From the NCBI GenBank assembly GCA_019358975.1, contig JAHHIL010000006.1, positions 124,001 to 188,000 on the forward strand: a DNA stretch of 64,000 nt. The letters are read 5' to 3'. This DNA comes from Trichocoleus desertorum ATA4-8-CV12. Lineage in GTDB: Bacteria > Cyanobacteriota > Cyanobacteriia > FACHB-46. The notes below the pieces were generated by a model. It did no database searches, was not told where the DNA came from, and saw only the letters and a list, made by a program, of their open reading frames with translations. Position 1 is the stretch's first letter. Each line of letters opens with the position of its first letter. Below, piece after piece: positions 37,382-46,669 of this stretch. A program made the position numbers and the translations under genes.

Positions 37382-37526
37382 GGGATTTCCAGATCGTCTG
37401 AGTCTAGAGTAGGGATTGAGCCGAATTAATCTCTTGGTGATATACCAAGTTCATCTAAGTAACTGGGCATGTTTAAAGTAAAGAATTCTACGAGATTTCT
37501 TCCTTGAGTTGCCTTGATTCACTTAG

Positions 37527-39260
37527 GTGCATTCTCCCCAACAGAGCAGCATGGCAAATAGAGAACTAATACATGCGATCGCCCACGATTTAGAACAGCA
37601 CTCCAATTCCATTCGAATTAGGAAGCTGATTTTTTATATTTGCAAGCGCACTTGGGAAAATGATTTGGATACGCTGAAGTCTTATCCGCTTAATACTCTG
37701 ATTCAAGAGTTAATTCAGCTTTATCCTAAATTACCTGAGCTAGACTCTCAGCTTAATAAAGTTGCCCGTAGCTTGAGCAAACCCGCTGAATACAGCTTAA
37801 CTGCCAATCTTATCTTGCAGAAAATTAGGAAGCTTTATTCTGAGGTTCAGCCAAAGCCGAATATCGCCTCGAAACAGCAGCAAATCCTTCAAATTATTGA
37901 TAGGTTTTCTCAAGACAAAAACTCAATTAGAATCAAGAAAATCTTAGTTTATATTTGTAGAAATATTTGGGAAAATGACGGCGATCGCCTCAGTCAATAT
38001 AACCTGCAAGAGTTACTCGAAGAATTGCTACAAATTGCCCCCACTCTCGAAAGCCTTAACCTGGTACTTAACAGCGTTGTCAAAACACTGAATCGACAAG
38101 CAGAATACACTCTTGTTGCTAATACCATCTTAGGTCAAATTGGCAATTTATATCCTAAGCAGGCAGACTCAACTCAGTTAGTAACAAATGATTGTAGTAC
38201 ACAGATAGTTATTCAAACTGAATTAACAAATTTAATTATTGAACCTCAACAAACTGAAATTTCTAATCCTCTAGAACTAACTTCTTATATACAAATCGCA
38301 TCCTTTTTAGAAGCCCAGCCAGAGCAGATTCGGATTAAAAAGCTAGTTTTCTGTGCTTGTAGAAATCATTGGGAGAATGATCCAGACAATCTCCATCAAG
38401 TTTCACTAGAAGTTTTAATTCAGGAGTTGCACGCCATGGCTCCTGCGATCGCAGATCTAAAACTACTCTTATGCAATATTGTTAATACCTTAAACCGAAA
38501 AGCAGAATACTTTTTAATTGCGGATACTCTCACCCAGGCTCTCGAAGCCCTCTACTGTTGCTCAACTCATTCAGTTCCAGCAGTTCAGTCTTTAGGTCAG
38601 CAAGCTCAAGTTAGCTTAAATCAACCAACCGATCATCATTCATCACTGCCACTGGAGCCACCACAAGGAACAACCACAGCAGTAGAAAATGCTTACGATC
38701 TCTTCGAGTTGCGGCTCGAAATCATGAAGTATACCAATCCTCTGCGAGCCAAGATTTTACTCTTTTCAGTCCTTAAGCATAAGTTTTCTTTTACTACTGC
38801 CGATTGGTCTACACTCAAATCTTGTGGCTTTGATGATTTATTGCAGCAACTCTTGGAACAGTGCGACACTTTATCGACTCTGGAATCTCGGCTAGAAATT
38901 ATTGCTAGTTGCTTAGAAGATTCCGCCGAATACAATCAGGCAGCAGGGGCTATTATTCAGTGCGTTAAACCCTTTTACCCCCTCATACAACGGCAGCAAC
39001 AACTGATCTTAGCCACATCCGTCCCATCACCCATTTACTCAGGTCAGCTCTCATCTGAGCAAACCAAAATTAAACTCAATTTTGAAGAAACGCTTTTAAC
39101 CACTGGTCACACTATTGTTGAAGCGGATGATGAGCATACTCGTCAGTTTTTCTCCGCTTCAAATTCCTCCAAGAATGCTGTTGAGCGATCGCCCAGTAAT
39201 TTGGAGCAAACTTGCGAATTATCCTCCACCCTGCCACCACAAACCTCATCTTTTCAATAA
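37527..39260 (+). CDS. unrecognised protein with four copies of an approximately 93-residue module
   Basis: A 577-residue soluble protein (GTG at 37527, or ATG at 37551 eight codons later). Four homologous modules lie at about 12-104, 115-209, 252-343 and 392-484. The core pattern is an Ile-Arg-Ile-x-Lys-Lys/Leu start, a Cys in FYICK/VYICR/FCACR, WENDxDxL, a Leu-rich LIQEL helix, then LNRxAEYxLxA and a final LYP. The last copy has lost WEND and carries FTTADW instead. The C-terminal 90 residues are polar. No membrane segment or known catalytic motif is seen. The DNA is AT-rich compared with neighbours. A pentapeptide-repeat gene follows 67 bases downstream. Confidence 0.8.
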   Translation: MHSPQQSSMANRELIHAIAHDLEQHSNSIRIRKLIFYICKRTWENDLDTLKSYPLNTLIQELIQLYPKLPELDSQLNKVARSLSKPAEYSLTANLILQKIRKLYSEVQPKPNIASKQQQILQIIDRFSQDKNSIRIKKILVYICRNIWENDGDRLSQYNLQELLEELLQIAPTLESLNLVLNSVVKTLNRQAEYTLVANTILGQIGNLYPKQADSTQLVTNDCSTQIVIQTELTNLIIEPQQTEISNPLELTSYIQIASFLEAQPEQIRIKKLVFCACRNHWENDPDNLHQVSLEVLIQELHAMAPAIADLKLLLCNIVNTLNRKAEYFLIADTLTQALEALYCCSTHSVPAVQSLGQQAQVSLNQPTDHHSSLPLEPPQGTTTAVENAYDLFELRLEIMKYTNPLRAKILLFSVLKHKFSFTTADWSTLKSCGFDDLLQQLLEQCDTLSTLESRLEIIASCLEDSAEYNQAAGAIIQCVKPFYPLIQRQQQLILATSVPSPIYSGQLSSEQTKIKLNFEETLLTTGHTIVEADDEHTRQFFSASNSSKNAVERSPSNLEQTCELSSTLPPQTSSFQ

Positions 39261-39327
39261 AGCTTTTCAAAAGCGAAAACTCTAGCAGAACTGCAATTTA
39301 ACTCTCACCAAATTTTATATATCTTCT

Positions 39328-40320
39328 ATGAATGCTGACGAACTAATCGATCGCTATGCAGCAGGTGAAACGGAATTTAACGGATTAAGTTTGGCTGGCA
39401 TCAATCTCAACAGCGCAGATTTAATTGGGATTAACTTATCAAGAGCTGATTTACAAGGAGCATCACTGCTTTTTGCTTATCTCAGTCGAGCCAATTTGAG
39501 CCGAGCCAATCTCATTGGCACTAAGTTATGTGGTGCTAACCTCAATCAAGCAGACTTACATCGAGCCAACCTCAGTGACACGGACCTCCACGGCGCTAGT
39601 CTGCAAGCTGCTGATCTTCGCAGTGCGGATATTACCTTAGCGAATCTACTGGACGCTAACTTAATCGATGCTGATTTACGCAACGCTAACCTGAGCGGCG
39701 CAGATCTCACAGGGGCTTGCTTGCGAGGCGCAAATTTTCGCCAGGAAAATCGTCAATACACAGCCAATTTAAGAGGCGCAAATTTAGCCAAAACAGACTT
39801 GAGGGGCGTTAACTTAACGGGTGCAGATTTAACCAGAGTAAACCTCCGAGGCGCGAACTTGAGCGAGGCTATGTTAAGAGAAGTTGACCTGAGCGGCGCA
39901 GACCTCACAGACGCTATTCTTAACGGCGCTTTCCTTACAGAAGCCCAGCTTAGCGGTGCGATTTTAGTAGGAGCAAACATGGTTAACGCCAAACTGGAGC
40001 GAGCCATATTATGTGACGTTGATTTGACAGGAGCGAATCTGCACAACGCCATCTTGCCCGATACTAAGCTGAGCCGCGCCAAACTAGAGCAAGCCAATCT
40101 CAGTGCCGCAAAGCTGAGCCGCACTGACTTGAGCCGTGCTAATCTTCGTCACGCTAATTTGACTGATGCCAACTTAATTGATGCTTATTTAGCAAGAGCT
40201 GATTTAAGTTACGCCAACTTGACCGATGCCAACTTGGTCCGGGCCGAACTTAGTAGCACAAATTTAATGAACGCCAACCTGAAAGGAGCCAAAATGCCCG
40301 ATGGTAGAGTCAATCATTAA
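39328..40320 (+). CDS. pentapeptide-repeat protein
   Basis: A 330-residue protein that is almost wholly tandem A(D/N)LxX repeats after a 20-residue start (MNADELIDRYAAGETEFNGL). The repeats form a right-handed quadrilateral beta-helix; a short interruption, FRQENRQYTAN, breaks the series near residue 140. There is no signal peptide or second domain. Such proteins are very common in cyanobacteria and mostly of unknown function. It probably shares a transcript with the four-module protein upstream. Confidence 0.92.
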   Translation: MNADELIDRYAAGETEFNGLSLAGINLNSADLIGINLSRADLQGASLLFAYLSRANLSRANLIGTKLCGANLNQADLHRANLSDTDLHGASLQAADLRSADITLANLLDANLIDADLRNANLSGADLTGACLRGANFRQENRQYTANLRGANLAKTDLRGVNLTGADLTRVNLRGANLSEAMLREVDLSGADLTDAILNGAFLTEAQLSGAILVGANMVNAKLERAILCDVDLTGANLHNAILPDTKLSRAKLEQANLSAAKLSRTDLSRANLRHANLTDANLIDAYLARADLSYANLTDANLVRAELSSTNLMNANLKGAKMPDGRVNH

Positions 40321-40349
40321 ATTGGTTAAATCCAGTTAAATAATTGTCC

Positions 40350-43184
40350 TCAAGGACGGTTCGGTGAAGCCAAGTTGCGAAAACAGGTGAATTGCGGCTC
40401 AAATAGCAGTTTTACAGTTCCCACCGGGCCATTACGATGCTTAGTAATAATCACCTCAGCCACCCCGCGATCGGGCGTGTCCGGATTATAGTACTCGTCG
40501 CGGTAAATCATCATAATCAAATCCGCGTCCTGCTCGATCGATCCCGATTCGCGTAGGTCAGACATCATAGGTCGCTTGTTAGTACGAGACTCCACTCCTC
40601 GGCTCAACTGAGACAGAGCAATCACTGGAACACCTAGTTCCCGCGCTAAACTCTTCAAGCCGCGAGTTACTTTCGACAACTCTTGCACTCGGTTCTCTGA
40701 ACCACTGCCCTCCATTAGCTGCAAGTAATCGATCAATACAAGTCCCAAAGGTTTGCCGTTCTCTGCTTGCAAGCGACGGGCTTTGGAACGCATCTCTGTC
40801 ACGCTGATGTCCGGCGTATCGTCGATGTAAACATTCAGCTGCGATAAGGTGCTGATGGCATGCCCCAAAGGTTCCCATTCGGTCTGGCTGATCCGCCCAG
40901 AACGTAAGCGACCGCTCTCAATCCGAGACTCACTAGAGAGCAAGCGATAAACTAACTGCTCCTTGGACATCTCCAAGCTAAAAACTGCTACGGGTAGCTT
41001 ATGGAATGCCGAAATATTCCGAGCAATATTCAAAACGAAGCTCGTGTTATGAACGCAGATATCATTCGCGACAAAATTGTGTGTCTCTGGAATGGTTAAG
41101 TCATAAACTTGCTTGTATCCGACAGGTTCAATTGAAACAATTTCGTCCCAATAGATATCGCTAGTCGATAGGTTTTGCAGATCTTGATTTTCTAGAGCGG
41201 TGGCTAAAGCCAATAATCGTTCACGAGTGGGTGCCCGTTTGCCCACATGAATATTGCTATAACCAGCAATTCCAGCCCGAACTGCTAAAGCTTGCCAGGA
41301 TTCAGTGCCTTTCGCCGTCGTGATCGCTGCCCAAACCTCCATCGGAATTAAATCTCGATTGGTTTGGTATTTCTTATTGAGCAGCGCGGCTTGCACTTTG
41401 GACAAAGCTGGCTCTTTACCAAAGATGCCAATCTCAGAAATAAAAGTCTTGATAGACAAAGCATCAGTGATATCGAGTTGCCAAGCAGGTCGGCGCGTAT
41501 CTTTATACTTAACAGACCGTTGTTTAAGAGCAGCAATAATGCCAAAGCGCAGTAGCAAATGCTGGACTTGCCGAGCCAGTTTTTCACTCACCGTGGCGTA
41601 ACCTAGCTGTGCCTGCCCACTGGTTAGCACGCTAGCCCAGCCATCTGTGGCAAACAGACGGTTGAGAAATAAGGCAACCTGCGATCGCTGCAATTTAAAC
41701 ACAAGCGGCGGAATCACTTTTTCGTGGGCACTCTTACCCCACAACCTTAGTTCACGTAACCAAGCAGTGAGGGCATTTTGGCGATCGATTGCACTCCATC
41801 CTTCTGGCAGAAGCGCTGCTAGCTCCTCTCCCAGAAAATCACTCAAACTCTGCAAGTGCTGCGGGCTAGGAGTACAAATACCTTGTTGCCACTGGCAGAC
41901 TAAAGAAGCGCTCACTTCAAGTTTTTGAGCTAGTGCTTTGGCTGTCAGAGGGCTTGACTTGATCGAACCACCAAGGCGATCGCCAAAAACCTTACGATTA
42001 GCTGCGACCGTTTCCAGGTTCCTAGAAACATAGAAACTGGGAGTTCTGTCCCCAGAGATGTCTCTGCGAACTTTGAGACTAGCAAAATCAGCTACGGCTT
42101 CAGTAAAGTCCTGCTGAATCTGACTATTGCTATTTGTAAAGCCTGGGTTTGTTCTGGTTAAACAGCCATCCCCAATCAGATAGCCCAGCAATTTAACTGC
42201 ACATTCTCGCAGTGTTTCTGTCCCAAAAACTTCCAGCTTACGAGGCACGGCAATTTTGTCGCCAGGTTGTAACTCAGCTAAGGGTCGCCATCCTTGAAGC
42301 GTCAAGTAAGGATGCGTAATAGTAGTTTCAACCGATCGCCCTAGGCGAGTTGTGACTCGGAAAACAGGTTTGATGCCATCATCTACATAAGCTGAAGGGT
42401 GAGTCAGGTTAAATCGCCAGTTCTGATCCAAGGTCAGCAATTTTCCCTGGCGACGTTGATACACTTCCTCAATTGTGGCAATACTGCCGTCTTCCAAAAC
42501 AATCTCTGTCTGAGCCTCACAACACTTGCCCATTGACGGGCGACCCGCCACAATCACAAGATCCGATCGCTGGAAACCTTGAGTCATGGCATCCAGATCA
42601 TAGAAACCACAAGCGATCCCTGGCATCACCATGCCTAAGGAGCGGCTTTCAATGTCGGAAAAAGTGTCTGTAAGAATATCCGAAGTTGGGACTAGACCTT
42701 GTTGCGGGCGGTCTTGAGTGATGCTAAAAACTTTTTGCTCAGATTGATCGAGGATCTTGACTAGTTCGCTATTGGTTTCATAACCGAGCTGCGCGATCTC
42801 AGTGCCAACCTGAATCAACTTGCGGCGCAAATACTTATCCATGACCAGCGAAGCATACTGGTCAATATTGACGGCGCTGATGGTTCGATCTACCAGTTGA
42901 GCGAGTCGGCTTTGCCCCCCAACTTTTTCCAGCAGGCTGTGATCTTGCAACCAGCTTGTGATGCTCATGAGATCGGTCGGCTTACCCTGGCTATGGAGCG
43001 TGACCGCTGTGCGATAGATTTCTTGATGAGCACTAATGTAAAACGCTTCAGGCCGCAGAACATCAATCACGCGGTTGATGGCTTCTGGGTCGAGCAAGAT
43101 ACCGCCCAAAATTGCTTCTTCAGCATCAATATTTTGCGGCGGCAGGCGATCGCTCAACGGCTGAAAACTCAAGTCGTGGACCAT
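40350..43184 (-). CDS. dnaB: replicative DNA helicase DnaB with intein
   Basis: The hexameric helicase that unwinds DNA at the replication fork. The 944-residue precursor contains a 451-residue DnaB split by a 493-residue intein. The N-domain starts LPPQNIDAEEAILGGILLDPEA; the RecA-like domain has the P-loop GRPSMGK interrupted just before TSFVLNIARN, then FSLEMSKEQL, LVLIDYLQLM, and SDLRESGSIEQDADLI. The last segment, the insertion point of the well-known Synechocystis DnaB intein, is uninterrupted. Splicing must occur for activity because the Walker A threonine is separated. rplI lies upstream on the same strand. Confidence 0.95.
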   Translation of the reverse strand: MVHDLSFQPLSDRLPPQNIDAEEAILGGILLDPEAINRVIDVLRPEAFYISAHQEIYRTAVTLHSQGKPTDLMSITSWLQDHSLLEKVGGQSRLAQLVDRTISAVNIDQYASLVMDKYLRRKLIQVGTEIAQLGYETNSELVKILDQSEQKVFSITQDRPQQGLVPTSDILTDTFSDIESRSLGMVMPGIACGFYDLDAMTQGFQRSDLVIVAGRPSMGKCCEAQTEIVLEDGSIATIEEVYQRRQGKLLTLDQNWRFNLTHPSAYVDDGIKPVFRVTTRLGRSVETTITHPYLTLQGWRPLAELQPGDKIAVPRKLEVFGTETLRECAVKLLGYLIGDGCLTRTNPGFTNSNSQIQQDFTEAVADFASLKVRRDISGDRTPSFYVSRNLETVAANRKVFGDRLGGSIKSSPLTAKALAQKLEVSASLVCQWQQGICTPSPQHLQSLSDFLGEELAALLPEGWSAIDRQNALTAWLRELRLWGKSAHEKVIPPLVFKLQRSQVALFLNRLFATDGWASVLTSGQAQLGYATVSEKLARQVQHLLLRFGIIAALKQRSVKYKDTRRPAWQLDITDALSIKTFISEIGIFGKEPALSKVQAALLNKKYQTNRDLIPMEVWAAITTAKGTESWQALAVRAGIAGYSNIHVGKRAPTRERLLALATALENQDLQNLSTSDIYWDEIVSIEPVGYKQVYDLTIPETHNFVANDICVHNTSFVLNIARNISAFHKLPVAVFSLEMSKEQLVYRLLSSESRIESGRLRSGRISQTEWEPLGHAISTLSQLNVYIDDTPDISVTEMRSKARRLQAENGKPLGLVLIDYLQLMEGSGSENRVQELSKVTRGLKSLARELGVPVIALSQLSRGVESRTNKRPMMSDLRESGSIEQDADLIMMIYRDEYYNPDTPDRGVAEVIITKHRNGPVGTVKLLFEPQFTCFRNLASPNRP
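41046..42524 (-). mobile_element. DnaB intein with LAGLIDADG endonuclease and helix-turn-helix-like inserts
   Basis: Residues 221-713 of the precursor. The intein starts with Cys (CCEAQTEI) after GRPSMGK and ends ICVHN before Thr. Splicing motifs include TTITHPYL (block B, TxxH), VYDLTIPETHNFVAND (block F) and the terminal HN (block G). Two LAGLIDADG motifs, LLGYLIGDG (about 332-340) and FLNRLFATDG (about 506-515), indicate a homing endonuclease. Between them, about residues 413-452, lies a helix-turn-helix-like segment, AKALAQKLEVSASLVCQWQQ. Another similar segment is near residues 628-665 (WQALAVRAGIAGYSNIHVGK). Confidence 0.93.
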
Positions 43185-43361
43185 AACAGGTACAACTGTA
43201 AAAAGGTTTGGATCAAATGAGACGGATGAGCGGCTGACTCACCCGTCCTGCACTGAAGAACAAAACTGGTCAGTTGCAGCCTCTATGGGGCCTCACATAC
43301 TAGCCTGTTATGTATATCAGAATTTTACCGACTCCAAGCGGCAAGAATTAGCTAACAAGCC

Positions 43362-43820
43362 TTAGCTAGCGATAACTTCAATCTCAACTACAGCGCTGAC
43401 ATCAGGATGCAGTTTGATCTCCGCTCTGTAAGTACCCACCTTATTAATGTCGGGTAGAGAAATTTCGCGGCGATCGACATCTTCACCGGTTGCTGCTTGA
43501 ATTGCTTCCACCACTTCACGAGCTGTAACCGTACCAAAGATGGCATCTCCTTCGCCTACTTGCTTCTGGATAGTGAAGCGCGCTGCTTTTTCTAGAGCTG
43601 CCTTTTGCGTTTCAGCTTGCTGCTTCTGTTCGAGCAATAGTACCCGCTCTTTCTCTCTACGGCGCTCTACTTGCTTGAGAATGCCAGGATTGGTCTTAAC
43701 TGCAAAGCCTTGAGGAATTAAGTAATTGCGAGCGTAGCCGGGAGCGACTTCTACCAGATCACCAGTTCTCCCTAACTTGCTAACATCTCGATTTAAAACT
43801 AACTGAACACGTTTCGCCAT
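43362..43820 (-). CDS. rplI: 50S ribosomal protein L9
   Basis: A 152-residue ribosomal protein binding 23S rRNA at the base of the L1 stalk. The N-terminal domain has [21 protein letters not shown] and [14 protein letters not shown], followed by a long central helix rich in Lys, Glu and Gln, and the C-terminal domain ending EVIAS. AGGAAAG precedes the ATG. rplI followed by dnaB is the usual gene order in bacteria. Confidence 0.97.
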   Translation of the reverse strand: MAKRVQLVLNRDVSKLGRTGDLVEVAPGYARNYLIPQGFAVKTNPGILKQVERRREKERVLLLEQKQQAETQKAALEKAARFTIQKQVGEGDAIFGTVTAREVVEAIQAATGEDVDRREISLPDINKVGTYRAEIKLHPDVSAVVEIEVIAS

Positions 43821-44001
43821 GATCTTTCCTGTGATTAACTGTGCGTACCTTGGGAGGTGTTGTCGCTGTCATCAGAACACTTTATCGTATCGAAATGTGA
43901 GGAGCGATCGCAAGCTGATCACCCGTCCAGTTTCCCTCAACTTCTAGCATCTCCTAACATTCCGTTTGGCCTCGCTAGCTTTGAGCCAAGTGTCCCACCC
44001 C

Positions 44002-44775
44002 CTAAAACTTCTCCTTGAGTTGACGTAGACGGGCGAAAGTTTCTACTGGCTCAGCCAACTTGACTGCTTGTTGGACACCCGGTAGATCCCAGCGTAGGAA
44101 AGGATTGATGCGTTTTTCTAAACCCAAATTTGAGGGTACAGTCGATTCCAGACGCTGACGCATCGCCTCTACCTCAGCTAAGCGAGTTTGCAAATCCAAG
44201 TTGCTGCTTTCTACACTGAGGGCAAACTGCAAATTCTTCAAAGTGTATTCATGGGCGCACCAAACCCTCGTATTGTCTGGCAAAGCCCGTAACTTGCTTA
44301 AAGATTGCACCATCTGCGCTGGAGTCCCCTCAAACAAGCGCCCGCAGCCACCCGCAAAGAGCGTATCCCCGCAAAATAGCTCTCCCGACTCTTCGGGGTG
44401 GGTAGGTAAAAAGTAGTAGGCAATATGAGCGCGAGTGTGCCCTGGAACGAACAGCACTTCTGCCTCTCGGTTAGCAAAGAAAACGCGATCGCCTTCTCGC
44501 AGAAACTTTTGTTGTCCCGGAATACGACCGCGATCGCCCTCCCCCCCGTATACACTTAACCTGGGAAATCTATTCAGTAGTTCCGTATTTCCACCCACGT
44601 GATCGCTGTGGTGATGAGTATTAAAGATTGCCACTAGCTCTGCATCAAGCTGAGACAAACACTCCAAGACTGGCCGTGCTTCCGCTGGATCTACCACCGC
44701 TGCAATCCGCTGTTCCGGCGCATGCAGAACAAAAATGTAATTATCAGAGAGGGCTGGGAGTCGATAAACTTGCAT
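44002..44775 (-). CDS. gloB: hydroxyacylglutathione hydrolase (glyoxalase II)
   Basis: Hydrolyses S-lactoylglutathione to lactate and glutathione in methylglyoxal detoxification. The 257-residue metallo-beta-lactamase-fold protein has the metal motif [10 protein letters not shown], then [27 protein letters not shown] and [13 protein letters not shown], and a C-terminal region with NPFLR-type substrate contacts ([10 protein letters not shown]). The match to GloB is complete. Confidence 0.93.
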   Translation of the reverse strand: MQVYRLPALSDNYIFVLHAPEQRIAAVVDPAEARPVLECLSQLDAELVAIFNTHHHSDHVGGNTELLNRFPRLSVYGGEGDRGRIPGQQKFLREGDRVFFANREAEVLFVPGHTRAHIAYYFLPTHPEESGELFCGDTLFAGGCGRLFEGTPAQMVQSLSKLRALPDNTRVWCAHEYTLKNLQFALSVESSNLDLQTRLAEVEAMRQRLESTVPSNLGLEKRINPFLRWDLPGVQQAVKLAEPVETFARLRQLKEKF

Positions 44776-44922
44776 CAGTCTCTATTCCTGGGCTTGTTTC
44801 ATCCTAGTCTGGTTTCTCTGAACTGACAGAACACTACGCTGGAATCAAGACTAAACTTCCCAAATTAATCGAGTCTTTACATCCTTAGGACTGCTATAAG
44901 CCAAGACAGAAAGTGAACCCAG

Positions 44923-44980
44923 AGAATTTGACAAATTCACCAAGTCTTTACTTGTTCTCATTGCAACTTTGTCAAATTCT
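44923..44980. repeat. perfect 13-bp inverted repeat with a nested hairpin
   Basis: AGAATTTGACAAA (44923-44935) and TTTGTCAAATTCT (44968-44980) match exactly over 32 bases. CAAGT and ACTTG (44941-44954) form a second stem inside. The element lies between divergent gloB and a small gene, about 80 bases before the latter, so an operator, promoter-associated RNA structure or sRNA are possible. Confidence 0.6.
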
Positions 44981-45059
44981 GTAGTTAGAGCAAAGACAAT
45001 AGCTTTATGAGGCGTGCCTCAGTGCAACCCAACAAGCTATACCAGGACAATTCATTCCT

Positions 45060-45266
45060 ATGGTTTGGACAGCACAAAGCAAGTCAAGCCTGAGTATAAA
45101 AACAACTACAGATCGAATTATTGAATCAGGACAACTTAGCCGCCAAGAACACTTGCAGCTAACATCTGTGATTCTTTCTGACTCTCAACTCTCTAACCAA
45201 GACCGTCGCCAGATCAACTTAATTTTTGACTATCTACAAACAGGTCGTCTAAAATTAGCCGACTAG
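45060..45266 (+). CDS. small conserved cyanobacterial protein
   Basis: A 68-residue soluble protein ending SNQDRRQINLIFDYLQTGRLKLAD, a C-terminal pattern found in a widespread family of short cyanobacterial proteins. The helix-rich middle (LSRQEHLQLTSVILSD) precedes it. Its function is not known. It is 39 bases upstream of the glycosyltransferase and may be cotranscribed with it. Confidence 0.72.
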   Translation: MVWTAQSKSSLSIKTTTDRIIESGQLSRQEHLQLTSVILSDSQLSNQDRRQINLIFDYLQTGRLKLAD

Positions 45267-45305
45267 GATTCTGATAGTATCGCTGTATTCAATTCTTCTA
45301 CGATC

Positions 45306-46487
45306 TTGAGCCCCCAAACAACTAAAAGTCGTACTAAGATTTCTGTCATTACACCTGACCTCTCAGGGGGTGGAGTGACACGAGCTTATTTGTTGAGCCA
45401 AGTTCTCCAGAAACTTGACTATGACGTAGAAGTTGTAGGTTTTCTCTTCGGCCAAGCGATCTATCCCACTGCCCCCATCGGTCTGACAGTTCACTCATTT
45501 CCTGGATGTGATTACCCAGGCTTGCTTGCTCCTGCCAAACAACTGCTCGATCAGGTAAGTGGTGATCTTATTTATGCTGTCAAGCCTAGGCCCACAAGCT
45601 TTGGCATGGCTTTATTGAAAGGATTATTTTCTAAACGACCCGTCATTCTAGACATTGATGATTGGGAATTAAGCTGGTATGGCGGCGACCAATGGGCTTA
45701 TCGCCCCACCGCAAGGCAGCTAGCTAGAGATATTTTGAAAAAGCAAGGGGCGCTGAGACAACCAGAACATCCACTGTACTTAAAATGGAGTGAGAATCTA
45801 GTCAGTCGGGCAAATGCCATTACTGTAGATACACAATTCCTTCAAGACCGTTTTGGCGGCACTTATCTGCCGAATGGTAAAGATACTGCCTTATTTAACC
45901 CAGAGAAATTTGACCCTGATACCAGCAGGGAGCGCTACGGTCTGTCAGGATATCGAGTCCTGATGTTTCCCGGAACACCCCGCCCCCACAAAGGGCTGGA
46001 AGATGTCCTAATAGCCCTAGAGAAATTGAACGAGCCCGACTTGAGACTAGTGATGGTGGGTGGACGCCGACCAGACGACTACGATCGCCAGTTAGTTGAG
46101 CGTTGGGGACAATGGATTATTCAACTGCCCAGATATCCAGTGGAGCAGATGCCTGAAATTGTGGCGGCAGCTCATGTGGTTGTGGTGCCCCAACGAGATA
46201 CTCCCACAGCGAAAGCCCAATTTCCGCTCAAGCTAACTGATGGAATGGCAATGGCAAAGCCAATTCTATCTACTAAAGTTGGTGATATTCCCACTATTTT
46301 GGATGGGATAGGATACCTAGTTGAGCCTAGCGCTCCAGAACAAATTGCTGAACAGATTCAAGCTATTTTTCAAGATTTTGCAGCGGCTTGCCAACTCGGT
46401 CTAAAAGCCCGGCAAAAGTGCATAGAACACTACAGCACCGATGCAATGGCCTTAACCCTAGAAAAGCTAATTGGGCAACTGAATTGA
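45306..46487 (+). CDS. glycosyltransferase, GT4-like
   Basis: A 393-residue soluble protein with the GT-B fold. The N-terminal glycine-rich loop is PDLSGGGVTRAYLLSQVLQ; the C-terminal nucleotide-sugar domain has VLMFPGTPRPHKGLEDVLIAL, VVVPQRDTPTAKAQFPLKL and DGMAMAKPILSTKVGDIPTIL. It is a retaining GT4-type transferase, but the sugar and acceptor cannot be read. It starts with TTG; no better start lies near the conserved N-terminus. Confidence 0.87.
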   Translation: MSPQTTKSRTKISVITPDLSGGGVTRAYLLSQVLQKLDYDVEVVGFLFGQAIYPTAPIGLTVHSFPGCDYPGLLAPAKQLLDQVSGDLIYAVKPRPTSFGMALLKGLFSKRPVILDIDDWELSWYGGDQWAYRPTARQLARDILKKQGALRQPEHPLYLKWSENLVSRANAITVDTQFLQDRFGGTYLPNGKDTALFNPEKFDPDTSRERYGLSGYRVLMFPGTPRPHKGLEDVLIALEKLNEPDLRLVMVGGRRPDDYDRQLVERWGQWIIQLPRYPVEQMPEIVAAAHVVVVPQRDTPTAKAQFPLKLTDGMAMAKPILSTKVGDIPTILDGIGYLVEPSAPEQIAEQIQAIFQDFAAACQLGLKARQKCIEHYSTDAMALTLEKLIGQLN

Positions 46488-46577
46488 GCCAGTTCAGTAG
46501 TGCTAAAACCCAATTTTGCAGGAGCTAGCCCAGCACTGTAGGTCAGGTTGAGGCACGTACGCATAGCGTTCTCAAAT

Positions 46578-46604
46578 AACCCAACAAAGTTAGGGTGTTG
46601 GGTT
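46578..46604. repeat. hairpin repeat between convergent genes
   Basis: AACCCAACA (46578-46586) and TGTTGGGTT (46596-46604) pair perfectly around a 9-base loop, followed by CACTCAACCCTACC. This GGGTT/AACCC-rich, short-hairpin type resembles intergenic repeats that recur in many cyanobacterial genomes. It may also work as a terminator between the glycosyltransferase and FKBP genes. Confidence 0.65.
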
Positions 46605-46669
46605 TCACTCAACCCTACCTACAATTCGGTGCAACTTTACCGAAAGTCGCAACAAGGCAGCTATAAGAA

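Noticed and set aside
39753-40124. 123-codon minus-strand frame inside the pentapeptide gene
   Set aside because: It is antisense to the regular repeat codons, which naturally leave a long open frame on the other strand.
40350-43184. DnaB gene with a frameshift or insertion sequence
   Set aside because: The insertion is in frame and carries full splicing motifs, so it is an intein.
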